Assembly (NCBI RefSeq): GCF_014295035.1
Contig: NZ_CP060404.1
Span: 4,996,501 to 5,060,500, forward strand
Origin: Streptomyces buecherae
GTDB taxonomy: Bacteria; Actinomycetota; Actinomycetes; Streptomycetales; Streptomycetaceae
Direction of reading: 5' to 3'
DNA: 64,000 nt
The notes below the pieces were generated by a model that did not search any database, was not told where the DNA came from, and saw only the letters and a program-made list of their open reading frames with translations. This document shows positions 16,948 through 27,355 of the stretch, piece by piece. Numbering within the stretch: position 1 is the stretch's first letter; each line of letters starts with the position of its first letter. Made by a program: the position numbers and the translations under genes.

Positions 16948-17430
16948 ATGACGTTCAAGGTTGGCGACACCGTGGTCTATCCCCATCACGGGGCCGCGCT
17001 GATCGAGGCCATCGAAACTCGCCAGATCAAAGGCGTGGACAAGACCTACTTGGTGCTGAAGGTCGCCCAGGGCGACTTGACGGTTCGCGTACCAGCGGAC
17101 AATGCGGAGTTCGTCGGCGTACGCGATGTGGTCGGCCAGGACGGGCTGGACCGGGTCTTCGAGGTGCTGCGCGCACCGTATGCGGAGGAGCCCACGAACT
17201 GGTCCCGTCGTTACAAGGCAAACCTGGAGAAGCTCGCGTCCGGCGACGTGATCAAGGTCGCCGAGGTCGTACGCGACCTGTGGCGTCGTGAGCGTGAGCG
17301 CGGTCTTTCCGCCGGTGAGAAGCGCATGCTCGCCAAGGCTCGGCAGATCCTGGTGAGCGAACTGGCTCTCGCGGAAAGCACCAACGAAGACAAGGCTGAG
17401 GCCCTGCTCGACGAAGTTCTCGCATCCTGA
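16948..17430 (+). CDS. carD: CarD family RNA polymerase-binding regulator
   Basis: A 160-residue essential-type regulator that binds the RNA polymerase beta subunit and stabilises open promoter complexes, notably at rRNA promoters. The N-terminal Tudor-like domain (1-60) starts FKVGDTVVYPHHGAALIE with KTYLVLKVAQGDLTVRVP; the C-terminal helical domain contains NWSRRYKANLEKLASGD, VVRDLWRRERERGLS and GEKRMLAKARQILVSEL, matching Mycobacterium CarD. Full length. Preceded by a long intergenic region and followed by a branched structured element. Confidence 0.96.
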   Translation: MTFKVGDTVVYPHHGAALIEAIETRQIKGVDKTYLVLKVAQGDLTVRVPADNAEFVGVRDVVGQDGLDRVFEVLRAPYAEEPTNWSRRYKANLEKLASGDVIKVAEVVRDLWRRERERGLSAGEKRMLAKARQILVSELALAESTNEDKAEALLDEVLAS

Positions 17431-17498
17431 GGACTTTCTGCGAACCCACGGACACGGGGTCGTTGCCGGTGTCCGGGACGTTCTGACGGACGTACACC

Positions 17499-17562
17499 TG
17501 CCGCAGTGCCCGAGTGGCGGTCGCGTCCCGAGGACGCGATCCCCGCGCCGGGCACTGCGGCA
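17499..17562 (+). terminator. nested hairpin structure downstream of carD
   Basis: Outer arms 17499-17512 and 17549-17562 pair perfectly (14 bp) and enclose an inner 8-bp hairpin 17521-17528/17532-17539. TTTG follows the outer arm. It is most simply the carD terminator, although the branching is more elaborate than usual. Confidence 0.65.
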
Positions 17563-18206
17563 TTTGTCGTCCGACGTGCACCTGTCGACGCACGCGCGCC
17601 GGTGAAGCACGCTTTCACCCAGCTTTACGCAACACGTTTCGGCAGCACGCTTTGGCAGTACAGCGCATCTCGACAGTCCCACGCACCACCACCCGCACGC
17701 GTCACCGACGCCTCACGGCGGCCTTGACCGGGTGCGTCTCGCGTTCGCCGGCCACCGCGAGGGCCGGCGGCCACGGCGATGGTCCCGACCCTCCACAGGG
17801 GCGGTCCGTCCGGCGGCGCGTCGCCGATCGTTGGGCCGGTCCCGGTGTGTGGGGGCGCGGTGTCGTGGGGCGGGTGTGTCCGGTCTCACGGCGGGTTTGG
17901 TCACACGGCGGTGTCCGCCCGAAGCGACACCGTCCGCGAGACGCGCATGCCGATACGCCGCCACCCCGAGAGCCAGGTGGCCCAGGCGGTCGGCGGCGGT
18001 CAGGGGCGAGGGGCGGGCAACTGGCAAGTTCTTGCGCTTCGCTTCGCCACACTGTGTGCGGTTACATCACCTGTGCGGCGATTGGTGTGCCGGGCTCGGG
18101 CACTGGCTCGACCAGTCGTCACGGAAGGGGCTGATCGGGCCGCTGCGCCCGGCACGCTCTGGCCATACCCAACTCGGCCGAGGAAGCAAACCTGAACGCC
18201 AACGCA
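17563..18206. other. 644-bp region without a convincing gene
   Basis: Between the carD terminator and ispD. Overlapping open frames in several phases give Arg/Pro-rich sequence with no recognisable family. The right end should hold the ispD promoter. Confidence 0.45.
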
Positions 18207-18986
18207 ATGTCCGCAGCAGACCGTGCCGACTCCACCGACACGCGTCCCGTGCGCACCGCCGCCGTCATTCCCGCCGCCGGCCGAGGCGTCCGCCTCGGCC
18301 CGGGCGCGCCCAAGGCGCTGCGCGCCCTGAACGGCACGCCCATGTTGGTCCACGCCGTGCGCGCGATGGCCGCCTCGCGCGCCGTCTCGCTCGTGGTCGT
18401 CGTCGCGCCGTCGGACGGCGCCACCGAGGTCCGCAGACTGCTCGACGCGCACCCGCTCGCCGAGTCCGTCGCCGAGAAGACCGAGGTCGTCGTCGTCCCC
18501 GGCGGCCAGACCCGCCAGGAGTCCGTACGTCTTGGCCTCGCCGTCCTCCCCGATGACGTCACCGTCGTCCTCGTGCACGACGCGGCGCGCCCGCTGGTGC
18601 CGGTGGACGTCGTGGACGCGGTGGCCGGCGCGGTGCGCGCCGGCGCGCCGGCCGTGGTTCCCGCGCTGCCGCTGGCGGACACCGTGAAGCAGGTCGAGCC
18701 GCGCCCCGGCGGCGAGCCGGAACCGGTCGTCGGCACCCCGGAGCGGGCCAGGCTGCGCGCCGTCCAGACCCCGCAGGGCTTCGACCGGGCCACGCTGGTC
18801 GAGGCGCACGAGCGCGTCGAGCTGGCGGGCGAGGGCGCCACCGACGACGCGGGCATGGTCGAGCGCATCGGCCGCGACGTGGTGGTCGTGCCCGGCCACG
18901 AGGAGGCGTTCAAGGTGACCCGGCCACTGGACCTGGTCCTGGCCGAGGCCGTACTCGCCCGCAGGAGGGCCAACGATGGGTTCTGA
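18207..18986 (+). CDS. ispD: 2-C-methyl-D-erythritol 4-phosphate cytidylyltransferase
   Basis: Third step of the MEP isoprenoid pathway: couples CTP with methylerythritol phosphate to CDP-ME. The 259-residue protein has the nucleotide-binding VIPAAGRGVRLGPGAPKAL loop near residue 20, VHDAARPLVP, DTVK and the C-terminal TPQGFDR and TDDAGMVE motifs. The usual GxGxR loop is intact with R and K conserved. The start MSAADRADS lacks a strong ribosome site; an alternative start slightly downstream cannot be excluded. The end overlaps ispF by 11 bases, as expected for an operon. Confidence 0.93.
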   Translation: MSAADRADSTDTRPVRTAAVIPAAGRGVRLGPGAPKALRALNGTPMLVHAVRAMAASRAVSLVVVVAPSDGATEVRRLLDAHPLAESVAEKTEVVVVPGGQTRQESVRLGLAVLPDDVTVVLVHDAARPLVPVDVVDAVAGAVRAGAPAVVPALPLADTVKQVEPRPGGEPEPVVGTPERARLRAVQTPQGFDRATLVEAHERVELAGEGATDDAGMVERIGRDVVVVPGHEEAFKVTRPLDLVLAEAVLARRRANDGF

Positions 18987-19485
18987 GCCGCCCGCCGAGC
19001 AGCCCGCCGTGGTGCTGCCCCAGGTCGGTATCGGCACCGACATCCACGCCTTCGAGGAGGGCCGCGAGCTGTGGTGCGCGGGCCTGCGCTGGGAGGGGGA
19101 GGGGCCGGGTCTCGCGGGCCACTCCGACGCGGACGTCGTCGCCCACGCCGCGTGCAACGCCCTGTTCTCCGCCGCCGGCCTCGGCGACCTCGGCGCCCAC
19201 TTCGGCACCGGCCGCCCCGAGTGGGCCGGCGCCTCGGGCCTGACCCTGCTCACCGAGGCGGCCCGCGTCGTGCGCGCGGCGGGCTTCACCATCGGCAACG
19301 TGGCCGTGCAGGTGGTCGGCCCGCGCCCGAAGATCGGCAAGCGGCGCGAGGAGGCCCAGGAGGTGCTGTCCGCGGCGGTCGGCGCCCCCGTCTCCGTCTC
19401 CGGCGCGACCACCGACGGCCTGGGCTTCACCGGCCGCGGCGAGGGCCTGGCCGCGATCGCCACGGCCCTGGTCGTACGCCGCTGA
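18976..19485 (+). CDS. ispF: 2-C-methyl-D-erythritol 2,4-cyclodiphosphate synthase
   Basis: Fifth step of the MEP pathway, forming the cyclic diphosphate and releasing CMP. The 169-residue protein has GIGTDIHAF (metal ligands Asp and His), GHSDADVVAHA (metal-binding His and the SDADV signature), GDLGAHF and the C-terminal TTDGLGFTGRGEGLAA. Length fits the family. The ATG lies inside the ispD end, so translation is probably coupled. The pairing ispD-ispF is the common actinobacterial order. Confidence 0.95.
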   Translation: MGSEPPAEQPAVVLPQVGIGTDIHAFEEGRELWCAGLRWEGEGPGLAGHSDADVVAHAACNALFSAAGLGDLGAHFGTGRPEWAGASGLTLLTEAARVVRAAGFTIGNVAVQVVGPRPKIGKRREEAQEVLSAAVGAPVSVSGATTDGLGFTGRGEGLAAIATALVVRR

Positions 19486-19740
19486 GCCGCGCCGCCGAGC
19501 GCCCACCCGGGGTGGTGAGGTGACGCACCCGGGTCACCGCCCCCGCGCGTGCCCGGCGGCGCGCGCCGAACCGGGCCCGCCCGCGGCCGAGCCGATGCCA
19601 GTCGCGCTGCTCCGTACGGATCACGCCCGCGTCGGGAATGCGGGTGGGCCCGAGGCTGTTGGGTACCCATCGAGGAACTCGCTCCGTGATCCACTGCCGG
19701 GCGGCACCGCCGGGCGATCGACGTGACGGAAGGACCCACC

Positions 19741-20145
19741 GTGTCAGCCGTACTCTCCGACGACCTCAAGCGCGTCCTCGACGGGCCGGTCTTCGTGACC
19801 ATCGCGACCATCCAGCCCGACGGGAGCCCGCAGCTCTCGGTGGTCTGGGTCAAGCGCGACGGGGACGACCTGCTGATCTCCACCACCGTCGGCCGCCGCA
19901 AGGAGAAGAACCTCGCCGCCGACCCCAGGGTGACCGTGCTGGTCAACCCGGCGGACGCGCCGTACACCTACGCCGAGATCCGCGGCACCGCCACCGTCGG
20001 CACCGAGGGCGGCCAGGAGCTGATCGACGAGCTGTCGCTGAAGTACACCGGCAAGACGTACGCCGAGTTCAACCCGCGCAGCGGGGAGGACGCGGAGCGC
20101 GTCGTGATCCGGGTGACGCCGCGCAAGGTCGTCGGCCGGCTCTGA
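19741..20145 (+). CDS. TIGR03618-type F420-dependent/PPOX-class protein
   Basis: A 134-residue split beta-barrel protein. It carries TIATIQPDGSPQLSVVWVKRDGDDLLISTT and GRRKEKNLAADPRV (read as two blocks), the pattern of the pyridoxamine-oxidase-like family in which actinobacterial members use F420 or FMN. The GTG at 19741 was chosen because GGAAGGA lies seven bases upstream; an in-frame GTG 18 bases earlier is less well placed. Substrate unknown. Monocistronic; it lies between ispF and cysS in the same direction. Confidence 0.85.
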   Translation: MSAVLSDDLKRVLDGPVFVTIATIQPDGSPQLSVVWVKRDGDDLLISTTVGRRKEKNLAADPRVTVLVNPADAPYTYAEIRGTATVGTEGGQELIDELSLKYTGKTYAEFNPRSGEDAERVVIRVTPRKVVGRL

Positions 20146-20315
20146 CGCCGGCCGGGCCGCCGCCCGCCCGCGTCGCCACCGCGTTCACCGCACCCCCGCC
20201 GCCCGCGCCGCACGGCGCGCCGTGACCTGGCCGAAGCGCGCCGAGTATCACGCTTCGGTGTCCGGGCGGCCCCGGGGGTCGCGGGGCACTGCCCTGTTCC
20301 GACTACCCTTGTGGC

Positions 20316-21710
<1,395 letters not shown>

Positions 21711-21852
21711 GCTGGGCGGACAGCAGGACGGGCAGCCACGCCGGAACGGCTCGGTGTGCCGCGCGGTACGCCGGGCGGCACACTTTCCGTAACATCGACT
21801 TTTTTGCTGAGCAGTACGGGCTGAGCAGTGAGCAGTAAGAGACAGGTGACCT

Positions 21853-22809
21853 ATGGCCGGTAACAGCCAGCGCAGGAACCGCCGCACGTCCAACAAGAAG
21901 GGCGCGACGGTCGGCAGCGGCGGCAAGCGGCGCCGGGGCTTGGAGGGCAAGGGCCCGACCCCGCCCGCCGAGATGCGCAAGGGACACGTCAAGCAGCGCG
22001 CGGCCAACGCCAAGGTGCGCCAGGCGTCCAAGCGGCCCGCGCCGCGCCGCGGCGGTCCCAAGGGCACCAACGAGCTGGTCGTGGGCCGCAACTCCGTCTT
22101 CGAGGCGCTGCGCGACGGCGTGCCGGCCAGCGCGCTGTACGTACAGCAGTTCATCGACAGCGACGAGCGGGTGCGCGACGCGCTGCGGCTGGCGACCGAG
22201 CGCGGCGGCATCAACCTCATGGAGGCCCCGCGCCCCGAGCTGGACCGGATGACCAACGGGCTCAACCACCAGGGCCTGGTGCTCCAGGTCCCGCCGTACG
22301 ACTACGCGCACCCCGAGGACCTGGCCGCCGAGGCGTTCGACGCCGGCGAGGACCCGCTGATCGTCGCCCTCGACGGGGTCACCGACCCGCGCAACCTCGG
22401 CGCGGTCGTCCGCTCCGTCTGCGCGTTCGGCGGGCACGGCGTGGTCGTGCCCGAGCGGCGCGCGGCCGGCATGACGGCCGGCGCGTGGAAGACGTCGGCC
22501 GGCACGGCGGCGCGCACCCCCGTCGCCCGCGCCACCAACCTGACGCGCGCGCTGGAGGCGTACCAGAAGGCCGGCATCACGGTCGTCGGTCTGGCCGCCG
22601 ACGGCGAGCAGGAGCTGGGCGACGTCGAGGCGCTGGACGGCCCGCTCGTCGTGGTGGTCGGCAGCGAGGGCAAGGGTCTGTCGCGCCTGGTCAGCGAGAC
22701 CTGTGATGTGCGGGTACGCATCGCCATGCCGGGCGGCGCGGAGTCCCTGAACGCGGGCGTCGCGGCCGGCGTGGTGCTGTACGAGGCGGCTCGCCGCCGC
22801 CGTCGCTGA
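21853..22809 (+). CDS. rlmB: 23S rRNA (guanosine-2'-O-)-methyltransferase RlmB
   Basis: A 318-residue SpoU/TrmH (SPOUT) methyltransferase that methylates the ribose of a conserved 23S guanosine. The N-terminal 70 residues are Lys/Arg-rich, probably an RNA-binding extension; then NELVVGRNSVFEALRDGV starts the L30e-like substrate domain. The catalytic domain has LDGVTDPRNLGAVVRS (motif 1), VVVVGSEGKGLS (motif 2) and IAMPGGAESLNAGVAAGV (motif 3, knot). Downstream of cysS as in other actinobacteria. The 80 bp upstream contain CTGAGCAGT-type repeats. Confidence 0.93.
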   Translation: MAGNSQRRNRRTSNKKGATVGSGGKRRRGLEGKGPTPPAEMRKGHVKQRAANAKVRQASKRPAPRRGGPKGTNELVVGRNSVFEALRDGVPASALYVQQFIDSDERVRDALRLATERGGINLMEAPRPELDRMTNGLNHQGLVLQVPPYDYAHPEDLAAEAFDAGEDPLIVALDGVTDPRNLGAVVRSVCAFGGHGVVVPERRAAGMTAGAWKTSAGTAARTPVARATNLTRALEAYQKAGITVVGLAADGEQELGDVEALDGPLVVVVGSEGKGLSRLVSETCDVRVRIAMPGGAESLNAGVAAGVVLYEAARRRRR

Positions 22810-23158
22810 ACCGCCGCGCGTCGGCCCGCGCCGCGCCGGTTCGCGGCGGTGGGCCGGGCCGCTGGCGCGCTCTCCGGTGCCGCCGCGCACCGTAGGGTGC
22901 CGTGCCGCCTTCCGGCCGGGCCAGCCACCGCGCCCCCGACACCCGCCGGCGCACGCCCCTGGGCACCGCCGCGCCGCACGGGGCCCGGTCGCGTCCGGGC
23001 GGCCCGTGGGAGGCGAGGGGCGCGGCTCGTTTCGCGGGGCGTGGCGGGCCGCCGGGCGGCGCTGGCCTGCGCTTGGGGGAGACGACGGCGGGCTTGACGG
23101 GTCTCGGACAGTTTCGAGGCGGTCAAGGCAGTGTCTTAACCGGGGGTCACTCGGTTAG
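22810..23158. other. 349-bp intergenic region
   Basis: No gene supported; short open frames are Arg/Pro/Ala-rich. The last 60 bp (TTAACCGGGGGTCACTCGG and surroundings) should contain the promoter of the doxX-like gene. Confidence 0.4.
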
Positions 23159-25036
23159 ATGAGCGTGGACACCAGAACACCCCGCACACCTCCGGGGGGA
23201 CGCTCACCGGGATTCGACGACGAGCCGCGCCTGAACATGGCGAAGGTTCCGAGCGACCCCGCGCAGGTCGTCGTCGCGCACGCGAGTTTCCGCGTGCAGC
23301 TCGCGACCCCCGTCAAGAGCAGCGCGCTCGTGGAGACGGCGCGGATGGCCGCGCTCGCCGGGGCTGGTGCCGGCCTGGGGACGCGCCCGGCGCGGCGCAG
23401 AGCCCCGGTGGTGTGGAGCGGCCGTACGAGCCCGGGCGACGGCGCGGCGACCCAACTCCTGCAGGCCGTACGACAGTCCGAGGCCAGCCTCGCCGCCACC
23501 GCGACGACCGGCGCCACGCGCACCGTGCGCCCGCCGAGCCCCACCGCCGGCGCCGCGACCACCCCGTACGGCGAACCCGAGGGGCCCGGCGGTCCCGGCA
23601 GTGACGTGGGCGCCACCCAGGTGCTGCCGCGCGTCGCCGTCGGAGAGCCCGAACCCCCCGCCCAGGCCCTGGTCATCGGGCCCCGCACGCCGTACAACGA
23701 CGAGACACCGCCGGGCGGCACGCGGTACACGCGCGGCCGGTTCGACGGCAGCCCGGACGCCGGCCCGCCGGACGACGACCTCGACACCGGCCAACACACC
23801 ACCGTGATCGGCCCCGTCGCCGGCGACGACGACGGCACGGCGCGGTGGCACTCCGCGGCGTACGCCGCCGACGAGGCGGACACCGGCCCCGCCGGCGAGT
23901 CGCGGCGCGCGGCGCGCGGGCGGCGCAACCCCGACACCGTGCGCCACGCGTACTACCCCGGGCGCCGGATGAACCTGGGCGTCGTGCTGCTCCCGCTGCG
24001 CGTCTTCCTCGGCTTCATCTCGATCTACGCGGGCATGGGCAAGCTCTGCGACCCGGTGTACTTCGACGGCGGCGAGCGCGGGTCCATGGTGATCTGGCTG
24101 CAGTCGCTGCACCCGTGGGACGTGGCCTCCCCGCTGCGTGACTTCGCGCTCGAACACCCCGTGGGCGCCGGCCTGACCATCGCGTTCGCGCAGGTCGTGG
24201 TCGGGGTGCTGACCGTCTTCGGGCTGTGGCAGCGGCTCGCCGCCTCGGTCGGGGCGCTGCTGTCGGCCGCGCTGCTGGTGACGGTGAGCTGGCGGACCGT
24301 GGCGGCGTACGACGCGCCCGACATCATCTACCTCGCCGCGTGGAGCCCGCTGATCATCGCCGGGGCGCCGGTCTACTCGATGGACGCCCGGCTCGCGGGC
24401 GAGGCGTGGCGGCGGCTCGGGCCGCGCGTCGAGGTCCGCGACCTGCGCCGCCGGGTGCTGCGCCGTGGCTCGGTGCTGGCGGCCGTGATCACCGGTCTGA
24501 CGCTGCTGATCGGCTCGATGCTGGGCGGCGCGGTGCGCTCCTCGGACACCGTGCGGGTGCCAGGACCGAGCGAGCCGCCGACCAACCACCTGCCCGGCAA
24601 GACGCTGCCGGGCACGCCCGAGGCGAGCAAGTCGCCGGGCACTCGGAGCCCGGAGGACAAGCGGAGCGGTTCGCCGTCCGCGGGCGGCGGCACGCCGAGC
24701 CCCGCCTCGTCGGCCCCCAGCGCGGCGAGCACGCCGGGCGTCACCGAGCCGCAGCCGGCCCCCGGCGGCCTGACCGCGGGGCCGAGCCAGCCCCGGGTAC
24801 GCCAGCAGCGGCAACAGAGCCAGGTCGGCGGCGGCCAGACCAGCAGCCAGACCTCGGGTGCCCAGACCGCCCCGCAGGCGCAGCCGGAGGCCCCGCAGTC
24901 CGCGCCCCAGCAGCAGCGGCAGGCCCCGCCCCCCGCCAGCGACAGCGACCTCGACAGCGACTCCGACAGCACCAGCGGCGGCGGCACGAGCGGCGGCCTG
25001 CGCCGCGAGGGCGCCCTCGGCGGCCTGCTCGGCTGA
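23159..25036 (+). CDS. DoxX family membrane protein with long soluble tails
   Basis: A 625-residue protein. The N-terminal 270 residues are soluble and low in hydrophobicity. Then comes the DoxX-like domain with about four membrane helices (MNLGVVLLPLRVFLGFISIY with GMGKLCDP, VGVLTVFGLWQRL, LLSAALLVTVSW, IIYLAAWSPLIIAG), another helix near VLAAVITGLTLLIGSML, and a C-terminal 170-residue Ser/Gln/Pro-rich tail with an Asp-Ser repeat. DoxX proteins are linked to quinone or redox functions, but the role of this large version is not known. The start lacks a clear ribosome site and sits 3 bases after TTAG. A hairpin follows. Confidence 0.8.
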   Translation: MSVDTRTPRTPPGGRSPGFDDEPRLNMAKVPSDPAQVVVAHASFRVQLATPVKSSALVETARMAALAGAGAGLGTRPARRRAPVVWSGRTSPGDGAATQLLQAVRQSEASLAATATTGATRTVRPPSPTAGAATTPYGEPEGPGGPGSDVGATQVLPRVAVGEPEPPAQALVIGPRTPYNDETPPGGTRYTRGRFDGSPDAGPPDDDLDTGQHTTVIGPVAGDDDGTARWHSAAYAADEADTGPAGESRRAARGRRNPDTVRHAYYPGRRMNLGVVLLPLRVFLGFISIYAGMGKLCDPVYFDGGERGSMVIWLQSLHPWDVASPLRDFALEHPVGAGLTIAFAQVVVGVLTVFGLWQRLAASVGALLSAALLVTVSWRTVAAYDAPDIIYLAAWSPLIIAGAPVYSMDARLAGEAWRRLGPRVEVRDLRRRVLRRGSVLAAVITGLTLLIGSMLGGAVRSSDTVRVPGPSEPPTNHLPGKTLPGTPEASKSPGTRSPEDKRSGSPSAGGGTPSPASSAPSAASTPGVTEPQPAPGGLTAGPSQPRVRQQRQQSQVGGGQTSSQTSGAQTAPQAQPEAPQSAPQQQRQAPPPASDSDLDSDSDSTSGGGTSGGLRREGALGGLLG

Positions 25037-25080
25037 CCATCCGGCGTACGGGCCCTCCGCGGCCCGTACGCCTCCTCGTA

Positions 25081-25113
25081 CAGCAGCGGCGTCCCACCGG
25101 GGCGCCGCTGCTG
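25081..25113. terminator. 11-bp hairpin terminator
   Basis: The arms 25081-25091 and 25103-25113 pair perfectly. It lies between the doxX-like gene and the convergent nucleotidyltransferase gene. Confidence 0.6.
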
Positions 25114-25226
25114 CCGTTGGCGGGCGCGCGGGCGTACGGGCGCCGTGGAGCCGCCGGGGCCCGCCATCGGTCGGAGCCCGCGCGGCCGTCACACGACACC
25201 CCGCGCCTTGGTGAGCCGGGTCCGGC

Positions 25227-26145
25227 TCAGCCCTTGTCCGCCGGGCCGCCGGTGGCCAGTTCCTTCGCGGCCTCCGTGAGGTCCTTGGCGGTGTCGATGG
25301 CGCGCCAGTACGCGCCGTGCGGCAGCGGGTAGCCCGCCAGCCGGCGCTCGCGGGCGAGGCGGGGGAAGGTGGTCCGCTCGTGGTCGCCGCGGTCGGGCAG
25401 CAGGTTGGTGAAGTCGGCGGAGAACACGTAGACACCGGCGTTGATCAGGTAGGGCGACGGCGGCGCCTCGATGAAGTCGAGGACGTGCCCGAACTCGTCG
25501 GTCTCCACCGCGCCCCACGGGATACGCGGCCTGGCCAGCGCGAGGGTGGCCGCCGCGTCGCGCTCGTGGTGGAAGCCCGCCATCTCGCGCAGCGAGAACC
25601 GGGTCCAGATGTCGCCGTTGGTGGCGTACCAGGGCCGGTCCGGGTCGGGGAGCGAGGCGGCGGCGTACTTGAGGCCGCCGCCGCGACCGAGCGGCTCGTT
25701 CTCGACGACCGTGGTGACGCGGAGCGGGAGATCGGCGCTGGCCAGCCAGTCCTCAAGGACCTCGGCGAGGTGGCCGCAGGAGACGACGGCATCCGTCACG
25801 CCCTCGGTGGCCAGCCAGTTGAGCTGGTGGCCGATGATCGGGGTCCCGGTGCCGGGGATCTCGACCATCGGCTTGGGGCGGTCATCGGTGTACGGGCGCA
25901 GCCGCGAGCCCTGGCCGCCGGCGAGGATGACGGCCTGGGTCGGGGCGGCGGAGTCCGCGACGGGGCGCGGGGCGCGCTCGGGCGCCGCGGCGGGGGGGCG
26001 GGGAGCCCGCGGCCACGGAGGGGCCCGTGGCGGCGCCGCTGCGGGCGCCTGGGGTGGCGGCGCGCGCGGGCCCGCCGGGTGCCGGCCGCCGATGGGGCGC
26101 GTCGGGGCCGGCGGGGGTCGTGGGACGGATGGGATCGTCGGTCAT
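25227..26145 (-). CDS. sugar-phosphate nucleotidyltransferase, frame broken at a G7 tract
   Basis: Activates sugar 1-phosphates with an NTP. The nucleotide-binding motif LAGGQGSRLRPYTDDRPKPM, GHQLNWL, a TNGDIW active-site Asp and AGVYVFS identify the family. The catalytic frame has no ATG, GTG or TTG before this motif. An ATG at 26145 (MTDDPIRPTTPAG) begins a Pro/Ala-rich extension in another phase; the two frames would join if one G were removed from the run of seven at 25992-25998. So either this assembly has an extra base, or the gene is inactivated or slips. It precedes the DoxX gene convergently and follows a minisatellite upstream. Confidence 0.7.
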
Positions 26146-26651
26146 GGTCCGCACGATAAGTGCTGGCCGGCGCGGACGCCGACCAGACGCCGGACCTCGC
26201 ATGCTGACGCGCGTGCCGCCGCGTGCCGCCGCGTGCCGCCGCGTGCCGCCGCGTGCCGCCGCGTGCCGCCGCGTGCCGCCGCGTGCCGCCGCGTGCCGCC
26301 GCGTGCCGCCGCGTGCCGCCGCGTGCCGCCGCGTGCCGCCGCGTGCCGCCGCGTGCCGCCGCGTGCGGCGGTCCGTACGGCGGGCCCGGACCGCCGTACG
26401 GACCGGCTCGCACGGGTCAGTTCGTACGGGCCGGCTCGTACGGCGCTCGCACCCGCCCGGTCCGACCTCGTCCGGTCCGACCTCGTCCGGTCCGGGCCTC
26501 GGACGGCGGCCCGGACCTCGGACGAGGCGGCACGCCTCGGGCGGAGGGTCGCACCTCGGACGTGGGGTCACGCCTCAGCGGTGGGCCGAGGGGCGGGCCG
26601 GTGGCCGGACGTCGGGTGGTGACCCGCTGTCGGGCCCGCGTCGGCCGGGGC
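26146..26651. other. 506-bp region holding a minisatellite and diverged repeats
   Basis: Contains the 10-bp tandem array 26211-26366 and, to its right, GTACGG- and TCCGGTCCGACCTCG-type words repeated irregularly to about 26560. All frames are open over the array, giving repetitive Pro-Arg-Ala-Cys or His-Ala-Arg-Gly peptides; I see no real gene. Confidence 0.6.
26211..26366. repeat. minisatellite: 15 perfect copies of a 10-bp unit
   Basis: The unit GCGTGCCGCC is repeated 15 times without error (26211-26360), followed by a partial copy. Perfect identity implies recent expansion by slippage or recombination. It lies in the upstream region of the nucleotidyltransferase gene. Confidence 0.95.
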
Positions 26652-27068
26652 TCAGTTGGCCTGCGCGACGCCGGAGGCGAACGACGTGTCGCACACGGGC
26701 CGGGAGAAGGCGTGGGCGCGGTGGGCGGCGCCGCCGTACTTGGCGACCGCCGCGCGGCCGAGCGCCCGCGCGATGGAGGCGCAGTGCCGGGCGAGCGAGG
26801 GACGCTCCGTGATGGCCTCCTGGAGGCCCGTGAGGGCCACGCCCGGGTCCTTCTCCTGGAGTTCGGAGAGGAGTTGGTCGCGCAGCACCTCGTGCTGGGC
26901 GCGGTGGCCGGCCTGGCTGGAGGCGTTCTTGGAGGAGGCGGTGAGCACCGAGTCCCCGGAGTTCCCGGCCCACGGCACGGCGGTGACCGCCAGGGTGCCG
27001 GAGAGGATGAGAACGACGGGGAGGACGAAGGCGAGGGTTCTGCCGATACGGCGGGCGGCCTGGTTCAT
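26652..27068 (-). CDS. hypothetical exported or membrane-anchored protein
   Basis: A 138-residue product with an N-terminal hydrophobic segment (RIGRTLAFVLPVVLILSGTLAV) after a basic start, acting as signal peptide or anchor. The rest is helical and polar (HRAQHEVLRDQLLSELQEKD) with two cysteines (HCAS and PVCDTS) that could pair outside the cell. A gene of this kind is found next to msiK in streptomycetes. No enzyme motif. Downstream lies the minisatellite region; upstream 290 bp separate it from msiK, both on the minus strand. Confidence 0.7.
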   Translation of the reverse strand: MNQAARRIGRTLAFVLPVVLILSGTLAVTAVPWAGNSGDSVLTASSKNASSQAGHRAQHEVLRDQLLSELQEKDPGVALTGLQEAITERPSLARHCASIARALGRAAVAKYGGAAHRAHAFSRPVCDTSFASGVAQAN

Positions 27069-27355
27069 GCCCGCGATCGTAGCGAGCAGTGATGATTTGG
27101 CGACATTTAGTCACTCTGTTGAGGGATGACATGGCATCCACATGCGATTCGCGTGTTGACGCACACGGCTCGAAATGCCTGTTCTGCGGGGATTTCGCAA
27201 CGACAACGCCGCGCATCCGCGATGCGGCAGATGCGCGGCGCGCGTTGGCTACCCGTGCCCAACGCCTCCGTCATCCCCCGGCTCCTCGTCCGGGAATCCG
27301 CCCGTACGGGGGTGGTTGGGCGATCCCGGGAGGGGGGAGGGACGGCGGCGGGGCG

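Noticed and set aside
18000..19967. Long minus-strand open frame opposite ispD-ispF
   Set aside because: A shadow of the real genes on the + strand; composition reflects third-position GC bias.
26211..26366. CRISPR array
   Set aside because: The units are 10 bp with no spacers; it is a simple tandem repeat.
26223..27092. Open frames across the minisatellite with His-Ala-Arg-Gly or Pro-Arg-Ala-Cys repeats
   Set aside because: A 10-bp perfect array with no stop is open in all frames; no ribosome site or conserved flanking domain.
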